From Klebsiella oxytoca NBRC 105695 (GTDB lineage: Bacteria > Pseudomonadota > Gammaproteobacteria > Enterobacterales > Enterobacteriaceae): 64,000 nt of DNA. This document shows, one piece after another, positions 1 through 10,971 of this stretch. Below the pieces are notes generated by a model. It saw only the letters and a list, made by a program, of their open reading frames with translations, had not been told where the DNA came from and ran no database searches. Made by a program: the position numbers and the translations under genes. The stretch spans positions 186,001 to 250,000 of the forward strand of contig NZ_BCZK01000008.1 of the NCBI RefSeq assembly GCF_001598695.1, in the 5' to 3' direction. How positions within the stretch are numbered: the first letter of the stretch is position 1; the number at the start of each line of letters is the position of its first letter.

Positions 1-81
1 CCGTTCAGTCAGGAGATCGACGATCTTCCCTTTACCTTCGTCACCCCATTGGGTGCCCAGTACGACGACGTTGTTACCCAT
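1..81 (-). CDS. purA: Adenylosuccinate synthetase, N-terminal fragment
   Basis: The 5' end of purA; the gene runs off the left edge of the window. The visible 27 residues begin MGNNVVVLGTQWGDEGKGK, the N-terminal GTP-binding segment typical of adenylosuccinate synthetase, which converts IMP and aspartate to adenylosuccinate in AMP synthesis. It lies downstream of yjeT, as in E. coli. Only the start is seen, so intactness cannot be judged. Confidence 0.93.
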   Translation of the reverse strand, partial: MGNNVVVLGTQWGDEGKGKIVDLLTER

Positions 82-183
82 TTTTCAAAATCACCGTTTG
101 CTTAAAAATGGATTCTACCATCGCTTTTTCAGAGTTACAGCACTTTTTGCACTCAAAAGACGGTAAATTAGTCTACTTTGCGC

Positions 184-381
184 TCAGCCAATCGTTTTCC
201 TCAACATGTAGTAGATGACGATGCCGGCAACCACAAGTCCCCCGCCAAAGCGGCGTAATAAATTATCCGGTAGCTGGCTCATCGTGGCGACCATACGGCG
301 CCATGCGCGGGGATAAAGCAGCGGTCCAAGCCCTTCAAGTACTAAAACCAGCGCCAGTGCCAACCAGATTGTTGAGTTCAT
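184..381 (-). CDS. yjeT: DUF2065 small inner-membrane protein YjeT
   Basis: A 65-residue protein with two hydrophobic segments (about residues 4-22 and 45-60) separated by a basic loop, close to full-length E. coli YjeT (65 residues). Function is unknown. It sits between hflC and purA, the usual enterobacterial order, and is probably co-transcribed with purA. Confidence 0.9.
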   Translation of the reverse strand: MNSTIWLALALVLVLEGLGPLLYPRAWRRMVATMSQLPDNLLRRFGGGLVVAGIVIYYMLRKTIG

Positions 382-671
382 TATTCACCTTTATTTAAAT
401 GCAGCCAGTACAGCACCAGTCGCTCACTCGCGTTGAGTTGCACTCACTTCACATTCTCCGCTATTTCATCAATGTTATGAACCGGCTTTATGAAACGAAA
501 TACATAACAACCTGTTTTTTCTTAATTTCAATGATCGATTAGCGTACTAACACCAGAAACGAAGATAATGAATTAAGCGCTGGTTTTATAAATGAAGCAT
601 TCTCGCAAAACGTAGCATCCGTGGGTTCATTGAATAAAAAACACCGCGGTAATTAATCGCTTTCATCATGT
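382..671. other. Intergenic region upstream of yjeT-purA
   Basis: About 290 bases between the hflC terminator and yjeT with no convincing open reading frame. It should carry the leftward promoter for yjeT-purA. I could not pick out a specific -35/-10 pair or a PurR box with confidence. Confidence 0.4.
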
Positions 672-701
672 AAAAAAGGCGCCCTGATGGACGCCTTTTT
701 G
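672..701 (-). terminator. Rho-independent terminator after hflC
   Basis: Stem aaaaaggcg / cgccttttt with a 10-base loop, immediately downstream of the hflC stop. A/T runs on both sides would let it work in either direction. It separates the hfl genes from yjeT-purA. Confidence 0.85.
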
Positions 702-716
702 CATACTCATTGCTTA

Positions 717-1721
717 TCAGCGAGTCGCTGCCGCTGGAGATTTCATATAGCGGAAGAAATCACTGTCCGGACTGAGAACCATCACGTCCTGATTGCTCTT
801 GAAGCTGTTCTCGTACGCACGCAGGCTACGGATAAAGGCGTAGAATCCTGGATCCTGACTGAATGCATCAGCAAACAGTTTTGCGGATTCCGCATCGCCT
901 TCACCGCGCAGGATACGCCCCTGGCGCTCGGCTTCCGCCAGCGTTTTGGTGACTTCATAGTCCGCAGTCGCGCGCAGTTTTTCAGCTTCTTCCTGACCCT
1001 GTGAGCGATGGCGACGAGCTACCGCTTCACGCTCAGCGCGCATACGGTTGTAGATCGCTTCAGACACTTCAGCAGGCAGGTTGATCTGCTTAATACGAAC
1101 GTCGACGACTTCAATACCCAGCGCCGCCATACTGTTCGGGTTGATCACCTGAACCTTACCGTTCGTTTCTGCTTCAACTCGCTCCGCCGCTTTGGCGATT
1201 GCATCATCGGCAGCCGGCGTACTGACTTCATCTTCTGTGCCCGCAGAGCCTGAGTTCAGGGCATCGCGCACTTCCAGGGTCAAACGACCGCGGGAGTCGG
1301 TCACGATGTCTTTCACATCCAGACGACCAATTTCAGAACGCAGACGGTCGGAGAATTTACGCTTCAACAGTACTTCGGCCTGGGAGACGTCACCACCGCC
1401 GGTAGCCAGGTAGTAACGGCTAAAGTCGCTGATGCGCCACTTGATATAGGAGTCAACGATCAGGTCCTTTTTCTCTTTGGTAACAAAGCGGTCGGCCTGA
1501 TTGTCCATCGTCTGAATACGCGCATCGAGCATCTTCACGGATTCAATAAATGGAATCTTGAAGTGAAGGCCAGGCGCATACACCAGCGGTTTGTTTTCAT
1601 CGTCGCGCAGAACTTTACCAAAACGCAGCGTGATACCGCGCTCGCCCTCTTTGACAACAAAGATGGACATATAGAGCACCACCAGCACGATGACAATTAT
1701 CGCGATAACAGATTTACGCAT
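717..1721 (-). CDS. hflC: FtsH protease modulator HflC
   Basis: A 334-residue stomatin/prohibitin (SPFH/band-7) family protein with an N-terminal signal anchor (residues 4-22) and a periplasmic SPFH domain beginning at about VVKEGERGITLRFGKV. A long alanine/glutamate-rich helical region (about residues 220-290) follows. HflC with HflK forms the large periplasmic complex that surrounds FtsH hexamers and modulates membrane-protein degradation. The start lies 2 bases after the hflK stop, so the two are co-translated. Length matches the family. Confidence 0.96.
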   Translation of the reverse strand: MRKSVIAIIVIVLVVLYMSIFVVKEGERGITLRFGKVLRDDENKPLVYAPGLHFKIPFIESVKMLDARIQTMDNQADRFVTKEKKDLIVDSYIKWRISDFSRYYLATGGGDVSQAEVLLKRKFSDRLRSEIGRLDVKDIVTDSRGRLTLEVRDALNSGSAGTEDEVSTPAADDAIAKAAERVEAETNGKVQVINPNSMAALGIEVVDVRIKQINLPAEVSEAIYNRMRAEREAVARRHRSQGQEEAEKLRATADYEVTKTLAEAERQGRILRGEGDAESAKLFADAFSQDPGFYAFIRSLRAYENSFKSNQDVMVLSPDSDFFRYMKSPAAATR

Positions 1722-1723
1722 CG

Positions 1724-2980
1724 TTATTCCCCCTGACGCTGGTAGTCGTTACGCTGCGCGTTGGCGCGGCGTTGGTCCATAATGGTGCCTCCCGTAGAGG
1801 TAGAAGCGTTACTGGCGCTGCTTGAGCTGGATGCAGGCGGCAGACGCAGCAGATCGCTTGCGCCACTGCTATCACTCTTTGCCGCTGGCGCGCCAGCGCC
1901 TTTCAGCATCTGATCCAGAGGCAGAACCATCAGGTTGCTCCCCTTATCGTTAACCAGCACTTTGCGAGTATGGCTCAGCACTTTTTCCATGGTTTCGATA
2001 TACAGACGCTCGCGGGTGATTTCCGGAGCCGCTTTATACTCAGGCAGAATTTTTGCAAAGCGAGCCACTTCACCCTGCGCTTCAAGAACGGTCTGGGTCT
2101 TGTACGCACGAGCCTCTTCAAGGATACGCTGCGCCTGACCGTTAGCCCGTGGCTGAACTTCGTTGGTGTAAGCTTCCGCTTCACGAATGTACTGCTGTTC
2201 GTTTTCACGTGCGGCAATCGCATCATCAAATGCGGCTTTCACTTCCTCCGGCGGACGCGCCGTCTGGAAGTTGACGTCCAGCAGGGTGATACCCATGTTA
2301 TACGGACGAATCGTCTCTTCCAGCTCACGCTGGGTATCGCTACGAATGACGGTACGCCCTTCGGTCAGGATACGGTCCATCGTGTATTTACCAATAACGC
2401 CACGCAGCGCGCTGTCGGTTGCCTGACGCAGGCTGTCGTCAGCGCTGGTCACGCTAAACAGATAGCGTTCCGGGTCGGTCACGCGGTACTGTACGTTCAT
2501 CTCAACGCGCACGACGTTTTCGTCTGACGTCAGCATGACGCCAGAAGCCGCCAGTTCGCGCACCGACTCAACGTTAACCGCCTGAACGTTATCAATGAAG
2601 GTGGGTTTCCAGTTAAGGCCAGGCTCAACCAGATGGCTAAATTTACCAAAGCGAGTGACGACGCCACGTTCAGCTTCTTTAATGGTATAGAAACCGCTGG
2701 CTGCCCAGATAATAACCGCAGCGGCGGCAACGATGCCGACGATACGTCCGCCCATAGGCCCGCGTGGTCCCTGTGAGCCGCTACCGCCGCCCAGTCCACC
2801 TTTCCCGCCGCCCAGGCCGCCAAGTTTTTTACTTAGCTTACGGAAGATATCATCCAGATCGGGAGGTCCCTGCTCGCGACCACCTTTGTTGCCATTTCCC
2901 CCAGAGTTGCCGCCTTGGTTATTGCTGCTTCCCCACGGGTCGCGGTCCTGTCCGTTATTACCGGGCTGATTCCACGCCAT
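1724..2980 (-). CDS. hflK: FtsH protease modulator HflK
   Basis: A 418-residue SPFH/band-7 protein, partner of HflC. The N-terminus (1-75) is a cytoplasmic Gly/Asn/Pro-rich tail, followed by one membrane segment (about 80-97), the SPFH domain (starting near YTIKEAERGVVTRFGKF) and a coiled region rich in Glu/Ala. The C-terminal tail (370-418) is Ser/Ala-rich and low complexity, a variable part of the family. It is the second gene of hflX-hflK-hflC. Confidence 0.96.
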   Translation of the reverse strand: MAWNQPGNNGQDRDPWGSSNNQGGNSGGNGNKGGREQGPPDLDDIFRKLSKKLGGLGGGKGGLGGGSGSQGPRGPMGGRIVGIVAAAAVIIWAASGFYTIKEAERGVVTRFGKFSHLVEPGLNWKPTFIDNVQAVNVESVRELAASGVMLTSDENVVRVEMNVQYRVTDPERYLFSVTSADDSLRQATDSALRGVIGKYTMDRILTEGRTVIRSDTQRELEETIRPYNMGITLLDVNFQTARPPEEVKAAFDDAIAARENEQQYIREAEAYTNEVQPRANGQAQRILEEARAYKTQTVLEAQGEVARFAKILPEYKAAPEITRERLYIETMEKVLSHTRKVLVNDKGSNLMVLPLDQMLKGAGAPAAKSDSSGASDLLRLPPASSSSSASNASTSTGGTIMDQRRANAQRNDYQRQGE

Positions 2981-3045
2981 GTATATGCTCCATATTTGTT
3001 TTTGATATCCCCACAGGGGTTAATATCTTCAGGCAAGCTGCAAGG

Positions 3046-4326
3046 TCAAATCACGTATTCAACCAGCGCTGGCTCTTGTTTACAGAGGCGACGCCAGTCA
3101 ACGATCGGCATGCGCACCTGCAGACCAACGCTACCGTCATCCTCCATCCACTCTTTCTCTATCGCCTGAAGCTGATAGAATCGGCTTCTCAACCGGCCTT
3201 CCTGCGGCGGCAGGCGCAGCGTATGCTGAGCCACTTCACCAGAGAGCCGTTCCGTCAAAGCCTGAAAAAGCAGCGGTACGCCAACCCCGGTCTGGGCGGA
3301 AAGCCAGACCCGAATCGGTTTGTTTTCTTCATCCCGATCGATACGCGGCTCAAAATCATCCAGCATGTCGATTTTATTCATGACCAGCAGCGCCGGGATC
3401 TCATCGGCCTCGATTTCCGCGAGTACCGTATTTACTGCGTCAATATTTTCCTGCACGCGAACATCCGCCGCATCAATGACATGCAGCAGCAGCGTCGCCT
3501 GGCGCGTCTCCTGGAGAGTCGCTTTAAACGCGGCCACCAGATCGTGCGGCAGATGACGAATGAAACCTACGGTATCCGCCAGCACGGTTTCGCCAACATC
3601 AGGGACATCGATGCGGCGCAGCGTCGGATCCAGAGTGGCGAACAGCTGGTTCGCTGCATAGACCTCAGCTTCAGTTATCTGATTGAACAGCGTGGATTTA
3701 CCGGCGTTGGTATAACCGACCAACGACACGGTGGGAATATCGGCTTTGGCCCGTGACCGCCGTCCTTGCTCGCGCTGTTTTTCAACTTTTTCCAGTCGCG
3801 ACAGGATCTGCATAATACGGTTACGCAGCAATCGGCGGTCAGTTTCGAGCTGGGTTTCACCCGGGCCGCGCAAACCAATCCCGCCTTTCTGTCTTTCAAG
3901 GTGGGTCCAGCCGCGAACGAGGCGAGTCGCCATGTGGCGCAGCTGCGCCAGCTCAACCTGCAGTTTCCCTTCGTGGGTACGCGCTCGTTGGGCAAAAATA
4001 TCTAAAATCAGGCCGGTGCGATCGATAACCCGACATTCGCATAAGCGTTCGAGATTTCGTTCCTGCGCCGGACTCAGGGCATGATCGAAGAGCACGACCG
4101 ATGCACCGGTCGCTTTTACGGCTTCCGCAATTTCGACAGCTTTACCTTCACCAACAAAATACTTCGGGTGCGGTGCTTTACGGCTACCGGTAATCACCTG
4201 CATTGCTTCGACACCGGCGGAAGAGGCCAGAGTTTCAAACTCCTGGAGATCTTCCATATCTTTGTCTTGCGAAAAATAGATGTGTACCAGTACCGCCTGC
4301 TCACCGGCATCATAACGGTCAAACAA
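3046..4326 (-). CDS. hflX: Ribosome-splitting GTPase HflX
   Basis: A 426-residue Obg-HflX-class GTPase. The N-terminal HflX domain (about 1-190) has the family motif GGIGLRGPGETQLE. The G domain starts at about residue 200 with P-loop GYTNAGKSTLFN, DTVGFIRHLP as the G3 region and NKID as G4. HflX binds the 50S subunit and splits stalled or hibernating 70S ribosomes. It lies between hfq and hflK, as in E. coli, and can be read from promoters within miaA-hfq. Confidence 0.96.
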   Translation of the reverse strand: MFDRYDAGEQAVLVHIYFSQDKDMEDLQEFETLASSAGVEAMQVITGSRKAPHPKYFVGEGKAVEIAEAVKATGASVVLFDHALSPAQERNLERLCECRVIDRTGLILDIFAQRARTHEGKLQVELAQLRHMATRLVRGWTHLERQKGGIGLRGPGETQLETDRRLLRNRIMQILSRLEKVEKQREQGRRSRAKADIPTVSLVGYTNAGKSTLFNQITEAEVYAANQLFATLDPTLRRIDVPDVGETVLADTVGFIRHLPHDLVAAFKATLQETRQATLLLHVIDAADVRVQENIDAVNTVLAEIEADEIPALLVMNKIDMLDDFEPRIDRDEENKPIRVWLSAQTGVGVPLLFQALTERLSGEVAQHTLRLPPQEGRLRSRFYQLQAIEKEWMEDDGSVGLQVRMPIVDWRRLCKQEPALVEYVI

Positions 4327-4401
4327 GCGTAAACCCCTTATAAAATACCAGCGGGGAACGCAGAAAACCTGGCTCCCCGACGTGGAAAAACAGCATCTGC
4401 C

Positions 4402-4722
<321 letters not shown>

Positions 4723-4799
4723 TTATATGTATGCTTGTTTTGTACTCAGAACCTTACGATTCTTAAAAATTACGCACGATACCGTTCAATTGTACACGT

Positions 4800-5750
4800 T
4801 CAGTCCAGGCTAGCACCAACAACCTGTAATACTTTGTTGAACGCTTGTTCAGGTTGTTCACTGTCTAACCAGTGAATACCTTCCCAACCGCGCAGCCAGG
4901 TAACCTGACGTTTAGCTAACTGTCTCGTGGCGCAAACACCTCGATAAACCATTTCATCATACGGGATCTCGCCATTAAGGTAAGACCACATCTGGCGATA
5001 TCCGACACAACGAATGGAAGGCATATCCGTATGCAAATCTCCCCGGGCAAAAAGCGCCCGCACTTCTGCTTCAAAACCTGAAGCCAACATCTGATGAAAA
5101 CGCTGTTCTATGCGCTGATGGAGCAGTTCACGGCTCGCCGGGGCGATGGCGAACTGGTGCACCTTATACGGCAGAGCATCACCTGACGTTTGCGTCAGCT
5201 CCGTTAAAGTTTTACCCGAAATGAAAAAAACTTCCAGTGCTCGGGAAAGTCTTTGCGGATCATTTGGATGAATACGCGCTGCGGCAACGGGATCTATTTC
5301 CTGTAGCTGCTGGTGTAACGCGTTCCATCCCTGCTCTGCGGCCTGTTGCTCAATCCGCGCTCTGACCTGCGGATCTGCCGAAGGCAAAGGCGACAATCCT
5401 TCCAGCAACGCTTTGAAATACAACATTGTTCCGCCAACCAGTAGCGGAATACGCCCGGCCGCAACGATATCAGCCATCTCTGCCAGCGCATCGCGACGGA
5501 AATCCGCCGCGGAATAAGCCTCGGCCGGGTCCAGAATATCCAGCAGGCGATGCGGCGCAGCGCTCAGCTCCGCGGCATCGGGCTTGGCCGTACCGATATC
5601 CATCCCTCGATAGATTAGGGCTGAATCAACGCTAATCAACTCTACTGGCAAAACTTTACGCAGGGCGATAGCCAATGCGGTTTTACCAGAGGCCGTCGGG
5701 CCCATTAAAAATATTGCCTTAGGCAGGCTTGCCTCGGTTACATCACTCAT
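4800..5750 (-). CDS. miaA: tRNA dimethylallyltransferase MiaA
   Basis: A 316-residue enzyme that transfers a dimethylallyl group to A37 of tRNAs reading UNN codons. The P-loop-like motif [11 protein letters not shown] is at residues 17-27, followed by the [18 protein letters not shown] substrate segment and the [12 protein letters not shown] motif near the C-terminus. The start overlaps the end of mutL by 8 bases, which implies translational coupling. Confidence 0.96.
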   Translation of the reverse strand: MSDVTEASLPKAIFLMGPTASGKTALAIALRKVLPVELISVDSALIYRGMDIGTAKPDAAELSAAPHRLLDILDPAEAYSAADFRRDALAEMADIVAAGRIPLLVGGTMLYFKALLEGLSPLPSADPQVRARIEQQAAEQGWNALHQQLQEIDPVAAARIHPNDPQRLSRALEVFFISGKTLTELTQTSGDALPYKVHQFAIAPASRELLHQRIEQRFHQMLASGFEAEVRALFARGDLHTDMPSIRCVGYRQMWSYLNGEIPYDEMVYRGVCATRQLAKRQVTWLRGWEGIHWLDSEQPEQAFNKVLQVVGASLD

Positions 5751-7638
5751 CTTTCAGGGCATTCATCGCCGAATGTAAATCAACAGGTTGTAACAGACCA
5801 CCCGGCGGCGCTTTAACCAGCTGCGGACATAAACGCTCGATATCCGCCAGGACGGCAATCGCCTGCGCCATATTCCACTGCGCATGTTCGCTCGCCAGAT
5901 TACGCGCTATCCATTGAGCAATATTGTCGGCGTCGCATGTTTTTTGCTGCGCCAGGTAGCCTATCAGTTCAGGAATCAAGATTTGTAAATTTTGTTGTCT
6001 TAAGGGTAAAGGCACTGCGCGGATCGTCACGTAGTGCGCATCGGACTGCAGTTCAATACCGACTTCTGCCAGCGCCGACTGCGCCTGCTCAAGCGCGTCC
6101 TTTTCTGCCCCGGACACTTTTATCCGCAGCGGGATAAGCAGCGGCTGGGCACAGACCGCCTCCGCGCCCGGCGTTAGCTGCGCCTGGCGTAGCCAGCGCT
6201 CGGCAACCGGCAGGGCCAGCAGCGCAAGCTTGCCATCGCGCTCCAGCAGCGCACAGTCGTTATCGACGATCGTCAGCACGCGGCCAAAACTTTGGCTATG
6301 GCCTGCCAGGCCTTCCGCTACCGGCGCAGGAGATTTTGGTTTTCGCTCCGCGGCCGGAGTATCCAGCAGTTGGCGATAGAGCGCCCCCTGCTGTTTTTGA
6401 TAACCTGGCTGCGCATGCGGCCAGCCGGCTCCGCCAGGTGACCCTGTGGCAGCGGATTCTCGCGAGCCGCCGGTGCTGGTATTAAAGCGCGGCGCGACGG
6501 GCTCGTCACGATAACGGGGAGCGGCGGTTTCACGCGCAACGGCGGGCTGGGCAAAATGATTGCCGCCTGCCGCAATGCGGTTTTCAGGTACCTGACGCGG
6601 CGCGGGCTCTGCGCCCTCTTCTGCCAGGGGAGCGTTCAGCTGCTGCTGCAGAACGCTTAGCACGCCTTGATAGATAAAATCGTGCACCAGGCGCGACTGA
6701 TGAAAACGCACCTCATGCTTGGCCGGGTGCACGTTCACATCCACCTGATGCGGATCTATCTTCAGGTACAGCACAAAAGCGGGCTGCTGATCGGCGCCCA
6801 GTTTGTCTTCGCAGGCCTGACGGATCGCGTGATTAATCAGGCGATCGCGCATCATCCGTCCGTTGACATAGCAATACTGAATCTCCGCCAGCGTCGGATT
6901 GGTATGCAGAGGATCGGCCACCCAGCCGCTGAGGGTCAGGTCGCCGTGCTGCCACTCGATAGCCAGAGCATGTTCGAGAAACGGCAAACCGCAGATTGCA
7001 CCCAGACGCCGTTCGCGCTGGCCATCCTGCGATACCGCCCGGTACTGGCGCACGGCCTTTCCGTTGTGGCTGAGGTTAATGGTCACGTCAAAGCGCGCCA
7101 GCGCGATGCGCCGTACGATCTCGTCGATATGGCCAAACTCGGTTTTCTCAGTGCGCATAAACTTGCGCCGGGCGGGGGTGTTATAAAACAGATCCAGTAC
7201 TTCCAGCGTCGTACCCACCGGGTGCGCCGCCGGCTTCACGGTTACCGCCTGATCGCGTCCTTCGGCATAGGCCTGCCAGGCCTCCTGCTGATCCTCGGTA
7301 CGCGAGGTCAACGTCAGGCGAGCGACTGAGCTGATACTGGCCAGGGCTTCGCCGCGAAAACCGAGGCTAATTATCGCTTCAAGATCATCAAGCGAAGCAA
7401 TTTTACTGGTCGCGTGGCGAGCCAGCGCCAGCGCCAGCTCGTCTTTTTTAATGCCGCAGCCGTTATCGCGGATGCGGATTAACTTCGCGCCGCCGCGCTC
7501 AATATCAATATCGATGCGCGTCGCCCCGGCATCGAGGCTATTTTCCACCAGCTCTTTAACCACCGACGCCGGTCGTTCCACCACTTCACCTGCGGCAATC
7601 TGGTTGGCGAGCTGCGGCGGTAGAACCTGAATCGGCAT
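5743..7638 (-). CDS. mutL: DNA mismatch repair protein MutL
   Basis: A 631-residue GHKL ATPase that links MutS mismatch recognition to MutH and UvrD. The N-terminal ATPase domain shows the motifs [18 protein letters not shown] and GFRGEAL. A Pro/Ala-rich linker (about 340-440) leads to the C-terminal dimerisation domain. Length is normal (615 in E. coli; the linker accounts for the difference). It lies in amiB-mutL-miaA and overlaps miaA. Confidence 0.97.
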   Translation of the reverse strand: MPIQVLPPQLANQIAAGEVVERPASVVKELVENSLDAGATRIDIDIERGGAKLIRIRDNGCGIKKDELALALARHATSKIASLDDLEAIISLGFRGEALASISSVARLTLTSRTEDQQEAWQAYAEGRDQAVTVKPAAHPVGTTLEVLDLFYNTPARRKFMRTEKTEFGHIDEIVRRIALARFDVTINLSHNGKAVRQYRAVSQDGQRERRLGAICGLPFLEHALAIEWQHGDLTLSGWVADPLHTNPTLAEIQYCYVNGRMMRDRLINHAIRQACEDKLGADQQPAFVLYLKIDPHQVDVNVHPAKHEVRFHQSRLVHDFIYQGVLSVLQQQLNAPLAEEGAEPAPRQVPENRIAAGGNHFAQPAVARETAAPRYRDEPVAPRFNTSTGGSRESAATGSPGGAGWPHAQPGYQKQQGALYRQLLDTPAAERKPKSPAPVAEGLAGHSQSFGRVLTIVDNDCALLERDGKLALLALPVAERWLRQAQLTPGAEAVCAQPLLIPLRIKVSGAEKDALEQAQSALAEVGIELQSDAHYVTIRAVPLPLRQQNLQILIPELIGYLAQQKTCDADNIAQWIARNLASEHAQWNMAQAIAVLADIERLCPQLVKAPPGGLLQPVDLHSAMNALKDE

Positions 7639-7648
7639 GGCCGTCTCC

Positions 7649-8974
7649 TTAATTTAACAGCGTCCCATCTGACGAACCTGCGCTGGCAGTCTGCGCGGCT
7701 GCCCCGCGCGGCGCGGATTGTAGAGGATGTTGCATAAAGTAGTTACGCAGACCGTTATAAATGGCCTCTGCGACCTGCTGTTGATAAGCATCGCTCCCCA
7801 GCAGCCGCTCTTCGCCGTTATTACTGATAAACCCCGTTTCCACCAGGATTGACGGGATATCCGGCGAGCGCAGTACGCCGAGGCTGGCATGTTCAGGACG
7901 ACGCTTATGTAAATCGCCGATCCGCTGCAGCTGGCTCAGCACGTTAGTCGCCACATCATACCCGACGCGCTGGGAATGGCCGAACTGTAAATCCAGCACC
8001 GCCTGGCTCAGGTAAGGGTCCGACTGGCTGTTGGCCAACACATCGCCTGCACCGCCCAACAGTTCGGATTGTTTCTCATGTTGCTCGAGCCAGCCGGCCA
8101 TTTCGCTGTTCGCGCGACGGTTGGAAAGCACCCAAACCGATGCTCCGGTAGCATCGCGATTCGGTGCAGCGTCGGCGTGAATCGAGACAAGGAAATTGGC
8201 GTTTTGCTTACGCGCGACGTCAGAACGACCCATTACTGAAATGAAATAATCGCCGTCGCGCGTCAGCACGGGTTTGAACTGAGGATCGGCATTCAGCAGC
8301 GCGCGGAGCTTACGCGCAATAGCAATGGTCACATTCTTCTCTTTAGTGCCGTTCGGACCAATCGCTCCCGGATCCTGGCCACCGTGACCGGCATCAATGG
8401 CGATAATCACTTTATCGTCGGTAGAAACGGTACGTGCCGCAGGACGCGTTACGCTGGTCGTACTGGTCACCGCAGTCAGGCGGTCGTTATCGGCTTTAAA
8501 CGGGTTGCGCGCCGGTTCGCTCGGACGCAAGGGCTGCGCCACGGGCCGTTCTGCCTGTTTCACCACGACACGCGGTGGCGGAGGCGGTTCATCGGCATTA
8601 ATCGTAAACACCACGGTATAGTTAGAACCGTTCTGCTGTTTCACCGCGCGCGTTTTGCCGTCGGCGGTTAAATCCACCAACAGACGCAGCGACTGGGTAT
8701 CCTGCGGCGCTCCGGAACGAATGCTTTTTACCAGATTATTGCCGCTAAACTGCAGCGGCAAGCCCTGGAGTACGCCGCTCTGTTTGATATCCAGCGCGAC
8801 GGTGCGTTTGCCCTGCGGGCTAAACGAATATTCAGGGTCGCCGATAAAACTTATGGTAATACGGGCCTGCCGATCGCCATTTGAGACCTGGATATCGGAT
8901 AAACTTGCCGCAGTGGCCTGAATGCTGAACAGCATCAGTGCGGCGGTCAGCCAACTGGTTAAGCGATACATCAT
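7649..8974 (-). CDS. amiB: N-acetylmuramoyl-L-alanine amidase AmiB
   Basis: A periplasmic zinc amidase that cleaves septal peptidoglycan during daughter-cell separation and is activated by EnvC. I take the start at MMYRLTSWL (441 residues), which gives a normal signal peptide ending ATAA; an upstream in-frame start would precede it with 16 unlikely residues. An AMIN domain (about 25-125) and a proline-rich linker are followed by the Amidase_3 domain with [15 protein letters not shown] and the catalytic ETGFISNN segment. Confidence 0.95.
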   Translation of the reverse strand: MMYRLTSWLTAALMLFSIQATAASLSDIQVSNGDRQARITISFIGDPEYSFSPQGKRTVALDIKQSGVLQGLPLQFSGNNLVKSIRSGAPQDTQSLRLLVDLTADGKTRAVKQQNGSNYTVVFTINADEPPPPPRVVVKQAERPVAQPLRPSEPARNPFKADNDRLTAVTSTTSVTRPAARTVSTDDKVIIAIDAGHGGQDPGAIGPNGTKEKNVTIAIARKLRALLNADPQFKPVLTRDGDYFISVMGRSDVARKQNANFLVSIHADAAPNRDATGASVWVLSNRRANSEMAGWLEQHEKQSELLGGAGDVLANSQSDPYLSQAVLDLQFGHSQRVGYDVATNVLSQLQRIGDLHKRRPEHASLGVLRSPDIPSILVETGFISNNGEERLLGSDAYQQQVAEAIYNGLRNYFMQHPLQSAPRGAAAQTASAGSSDGTLLN

Positions 8975-8990
8975 CCCGTCGTCCTTCAGG

Positions 8991-9452
8991 CTAATTAGCC
9001 AAACGCGCCAATAAAGACTCACCCAATGAGGAGACCGCAGTTACGCGCGCCTCACGCCCTTGAGCCTGATATTCAAGGTGAATTTCAACATCCGGTTCCG
9101 GCAGTACGCCTGTACCCTGCTGCGGCCATTCCACCAGGCAGATGGCGTCGTCGGTAAAATAATCGCGGATCCCCATAAACTCGAGCTCTTCAGGGTCCGC
9201 CAGGCGATAGAGATCGAAGTGATAGACCATCAACTTATCGAGACTATAAGGCTCGACAAGGGTATAGGTCGGGCTTTTAACGTTGCCGCGGTGACCGAGA
9301 GCCTGAAGGAAACCGCGGCTAAAGGTCGTTTTACCCGCCCCTAAATCGCCGTACAAATAGATGACCGTCGCGCCAGTGCATGCCTGCGCTACGCGGTTGC
9401 CAAGGCTGAGAGTTGCCTGCTCGTCGGGTAAAGGAATCACTCGATTAATCAT
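8991..9452 (-). CDS. tsaE: tRNA threonylcarbamoyladenosine ATPase TsaE
   Basis: A 153-residue P-loop ATPase with Walker [14 protein letters not shown] at residues 35-47. TsaE works with TsaB and TsaD to make t6A37 on ANN-decoding tRNAs. The first 8 bases overlap the end of nnr, and amiB starts 16 bases downstream, so nnr-tsaE-amiB-mutL-miaA reads as one leftward operon. Confidence 0.96.
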   Translation of the reverse strand: MINRVIPLPDEQATLSLGNRVAQACTGATVIYLYGDLGAGKTTFSRGFLQALGHRGNVKSPTYTLVEPYSLDKLMVYHFDLYRLADPEELEFMGIRDYFTDDAICLVEWPQQGTGVLPEPDVEIHLEYQAQGREARVTAVSSLGESLLARLAN

Positions 9453-10971
9453 GGTCTACGTCAATCACATCCGGGTTAACAACACGCCTGAGCGTGGAAA
9501 AAAGATCGGTCGCCAGCATGCCGCGGGTGCCGTATCTGGCCGCCAGACGATCGGCGGCTTCGCCATGAGCAACGCATCCGGCGCAAGCGGCATCATACGG
9601 CGTCAGCTGCTGGCCTAACAACGCAGCAATAATGCCGGTCAGGACATCGCCCATTCCGCCGCTGGCCATTCCGGCGTTGCCGGCATCGATAATACCCGTC
9701 TCGCCAGCGTCACTCGCCACGATCGTACCTGCGCCTTTCAGCACAACGACGCCGCCATAACGTTTTACCAGACGTTGTGCAGAATGTAAGCGATCGCTTT
9801 CAATTTCTGCCGCACTCACGTTCAGCAGACGAGCGGCTTCGCCGGGATGCGGCGTCAGCACGCGATTGTGACGTTTATCGGGATTGATTGCCAGCAGGTT
9901 CAGCGCATCCGCATCCCAGACCATCGGTTTGCGAAAATTCTCCACCTGGCGCAGCGCATTTTTACCCCACTCGCCCTGCCCCAGACCCGGCCCAATCGCG
10001 ACGACATCCGCCCATTGCAGACTCTCTTCGAGCGAGCGGGAGGTCAGCTCATGGACCATCAGTTCAGGCCTGGCGGTCAGAATGGGCGCAATGTTGTCCC
10101 GGTGAGTCAGGACTCGCACCAGCCCGGCGCCCGCGCGCAGAGCCGCCTCGCCGCTCATGCGGATGGCTCCCGCCGTACCCGGTTCGCCGCCGATAATGAC
10201 CAGCTTCCCGTGGTCGCCTTTGTGCGACGTTGGGCGTCTGGGCGGTAGCCAGTCGGCAAGCTTCGAGGCATCGAAGCGACTGAGCGCCGTCGTCTGGCCT
10301 GCCAGCCAACCCTCAAGCCCTAGGGCGTGGTGATGCAAGCGGCCAACGACATCGCGAGCCTTGCCGGTCAGCAATCCGGGCTTAAGCGCGATAAAGGTGA
10401 TGGTATGAGCAGCCTGGATAACCGCACCCGGCGTGGTCCCCGTCTGCGCATTCAGACCTGAGGGGATATCCAGCGCCACAACCGGCGCCGGATGGGCATT
10501 AACGCGCGCGATAAGCTCCGCAACGTTTTCCCGTGGAGCGCTCTGCAATCCGGTCCCGAGCAGGCCGTCAATAATTAGCGTGATATCTTCTGGCCAGGCG
10601 ATGTCGGCGGCATGAATCGTACCGCCGGCGTTGAGCCACTCTTCACGCGCGGTACTGGCCTCTTTCGGCAGCGGCTTCTCGCTATCCAGCGACACCAGCG
10701 TGACCTGAATACCTCGCGACTGCGCCAGGCGAGCCACCACGTAGCCGTCGCCGCCGTTATTGCCGTGACCGCAGAGAATCAGCCAGCACCGGTTTTCAGG
10801 ATAGTACTCGTAAGCCCGTTCAAAAGCCGCTTCGCCCGCACGACGCATCAGCTCGTATAACGTCAGCCCGAGGGCATCCGCCGCCTCTTTTTCCGCCCGC
10901 CGTAGCGCATCCGCCGACCAGATGATATGTGGTATACTGTCAGCGTTTTTCGTCATCGTATGGTCCATCAT
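9445..10971 (-). CDS. nnr: Bifunctional NAD(P)H-hydrate epimerase/dehydratase
   Basis: A two-domain metabolite-repair enzyme (508 residues from MMDHTM). The N-terminal YjeF_N domain (about 10-215; [14 protein letters not shown]) epimerises damaged NAD(P)H hydrates. The C-terminal carbohydrate-kinase-like domain (about 225-500; [18 protein letters not shown]) is the ADP-dependent dehydratase. The start was chosen by similarity to E. coli YjeF. It overlaps the start of queG on the other strand by two bases. Confidence 0.94.
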   Translation of the reverse strand: MMDHTMTKNADSIPHIIWSADALRRAEKEAADALGLTLYELMRRAGEAAFERAYEYYPENRCWLILCGHGNNGGDGYVVARLAQSRGIQVTLVSLDSEKPLPKEASTAREEWLNAGGTIHAADIAWPEDITLIIDGLLGTGLQSAPRENVAELIARVNAHPAPVVALDIPSGLNAQTGTTPGAVIQAAHTITFIALKPGLLTGKARDVVGRLHHHALGLEGWLAGQTTALSRFDASKLADWLPPRRPTSHKGDHGKLVIIGGEPGTAGAIRMSGEAALRAGAGLVRVLTHRDNIAPILTARPELMVHELTSRSLEESLQWADVVAIGPGLGQGEWGKNALRQVENFRKPMVWDADALNLLAINPDKRHNRVLTPHPGEAARLLNVSAAEIESDRLHSAQRLVKRYGGVVVLKGAGTIVASDAGETGIIDAGNAGMASGGMGDVLTGIIAALLGQQLTPYDAACAGCVAHGEAADRLAARYGTRGMLATDLFSTLRRVVNPDVIDVDHD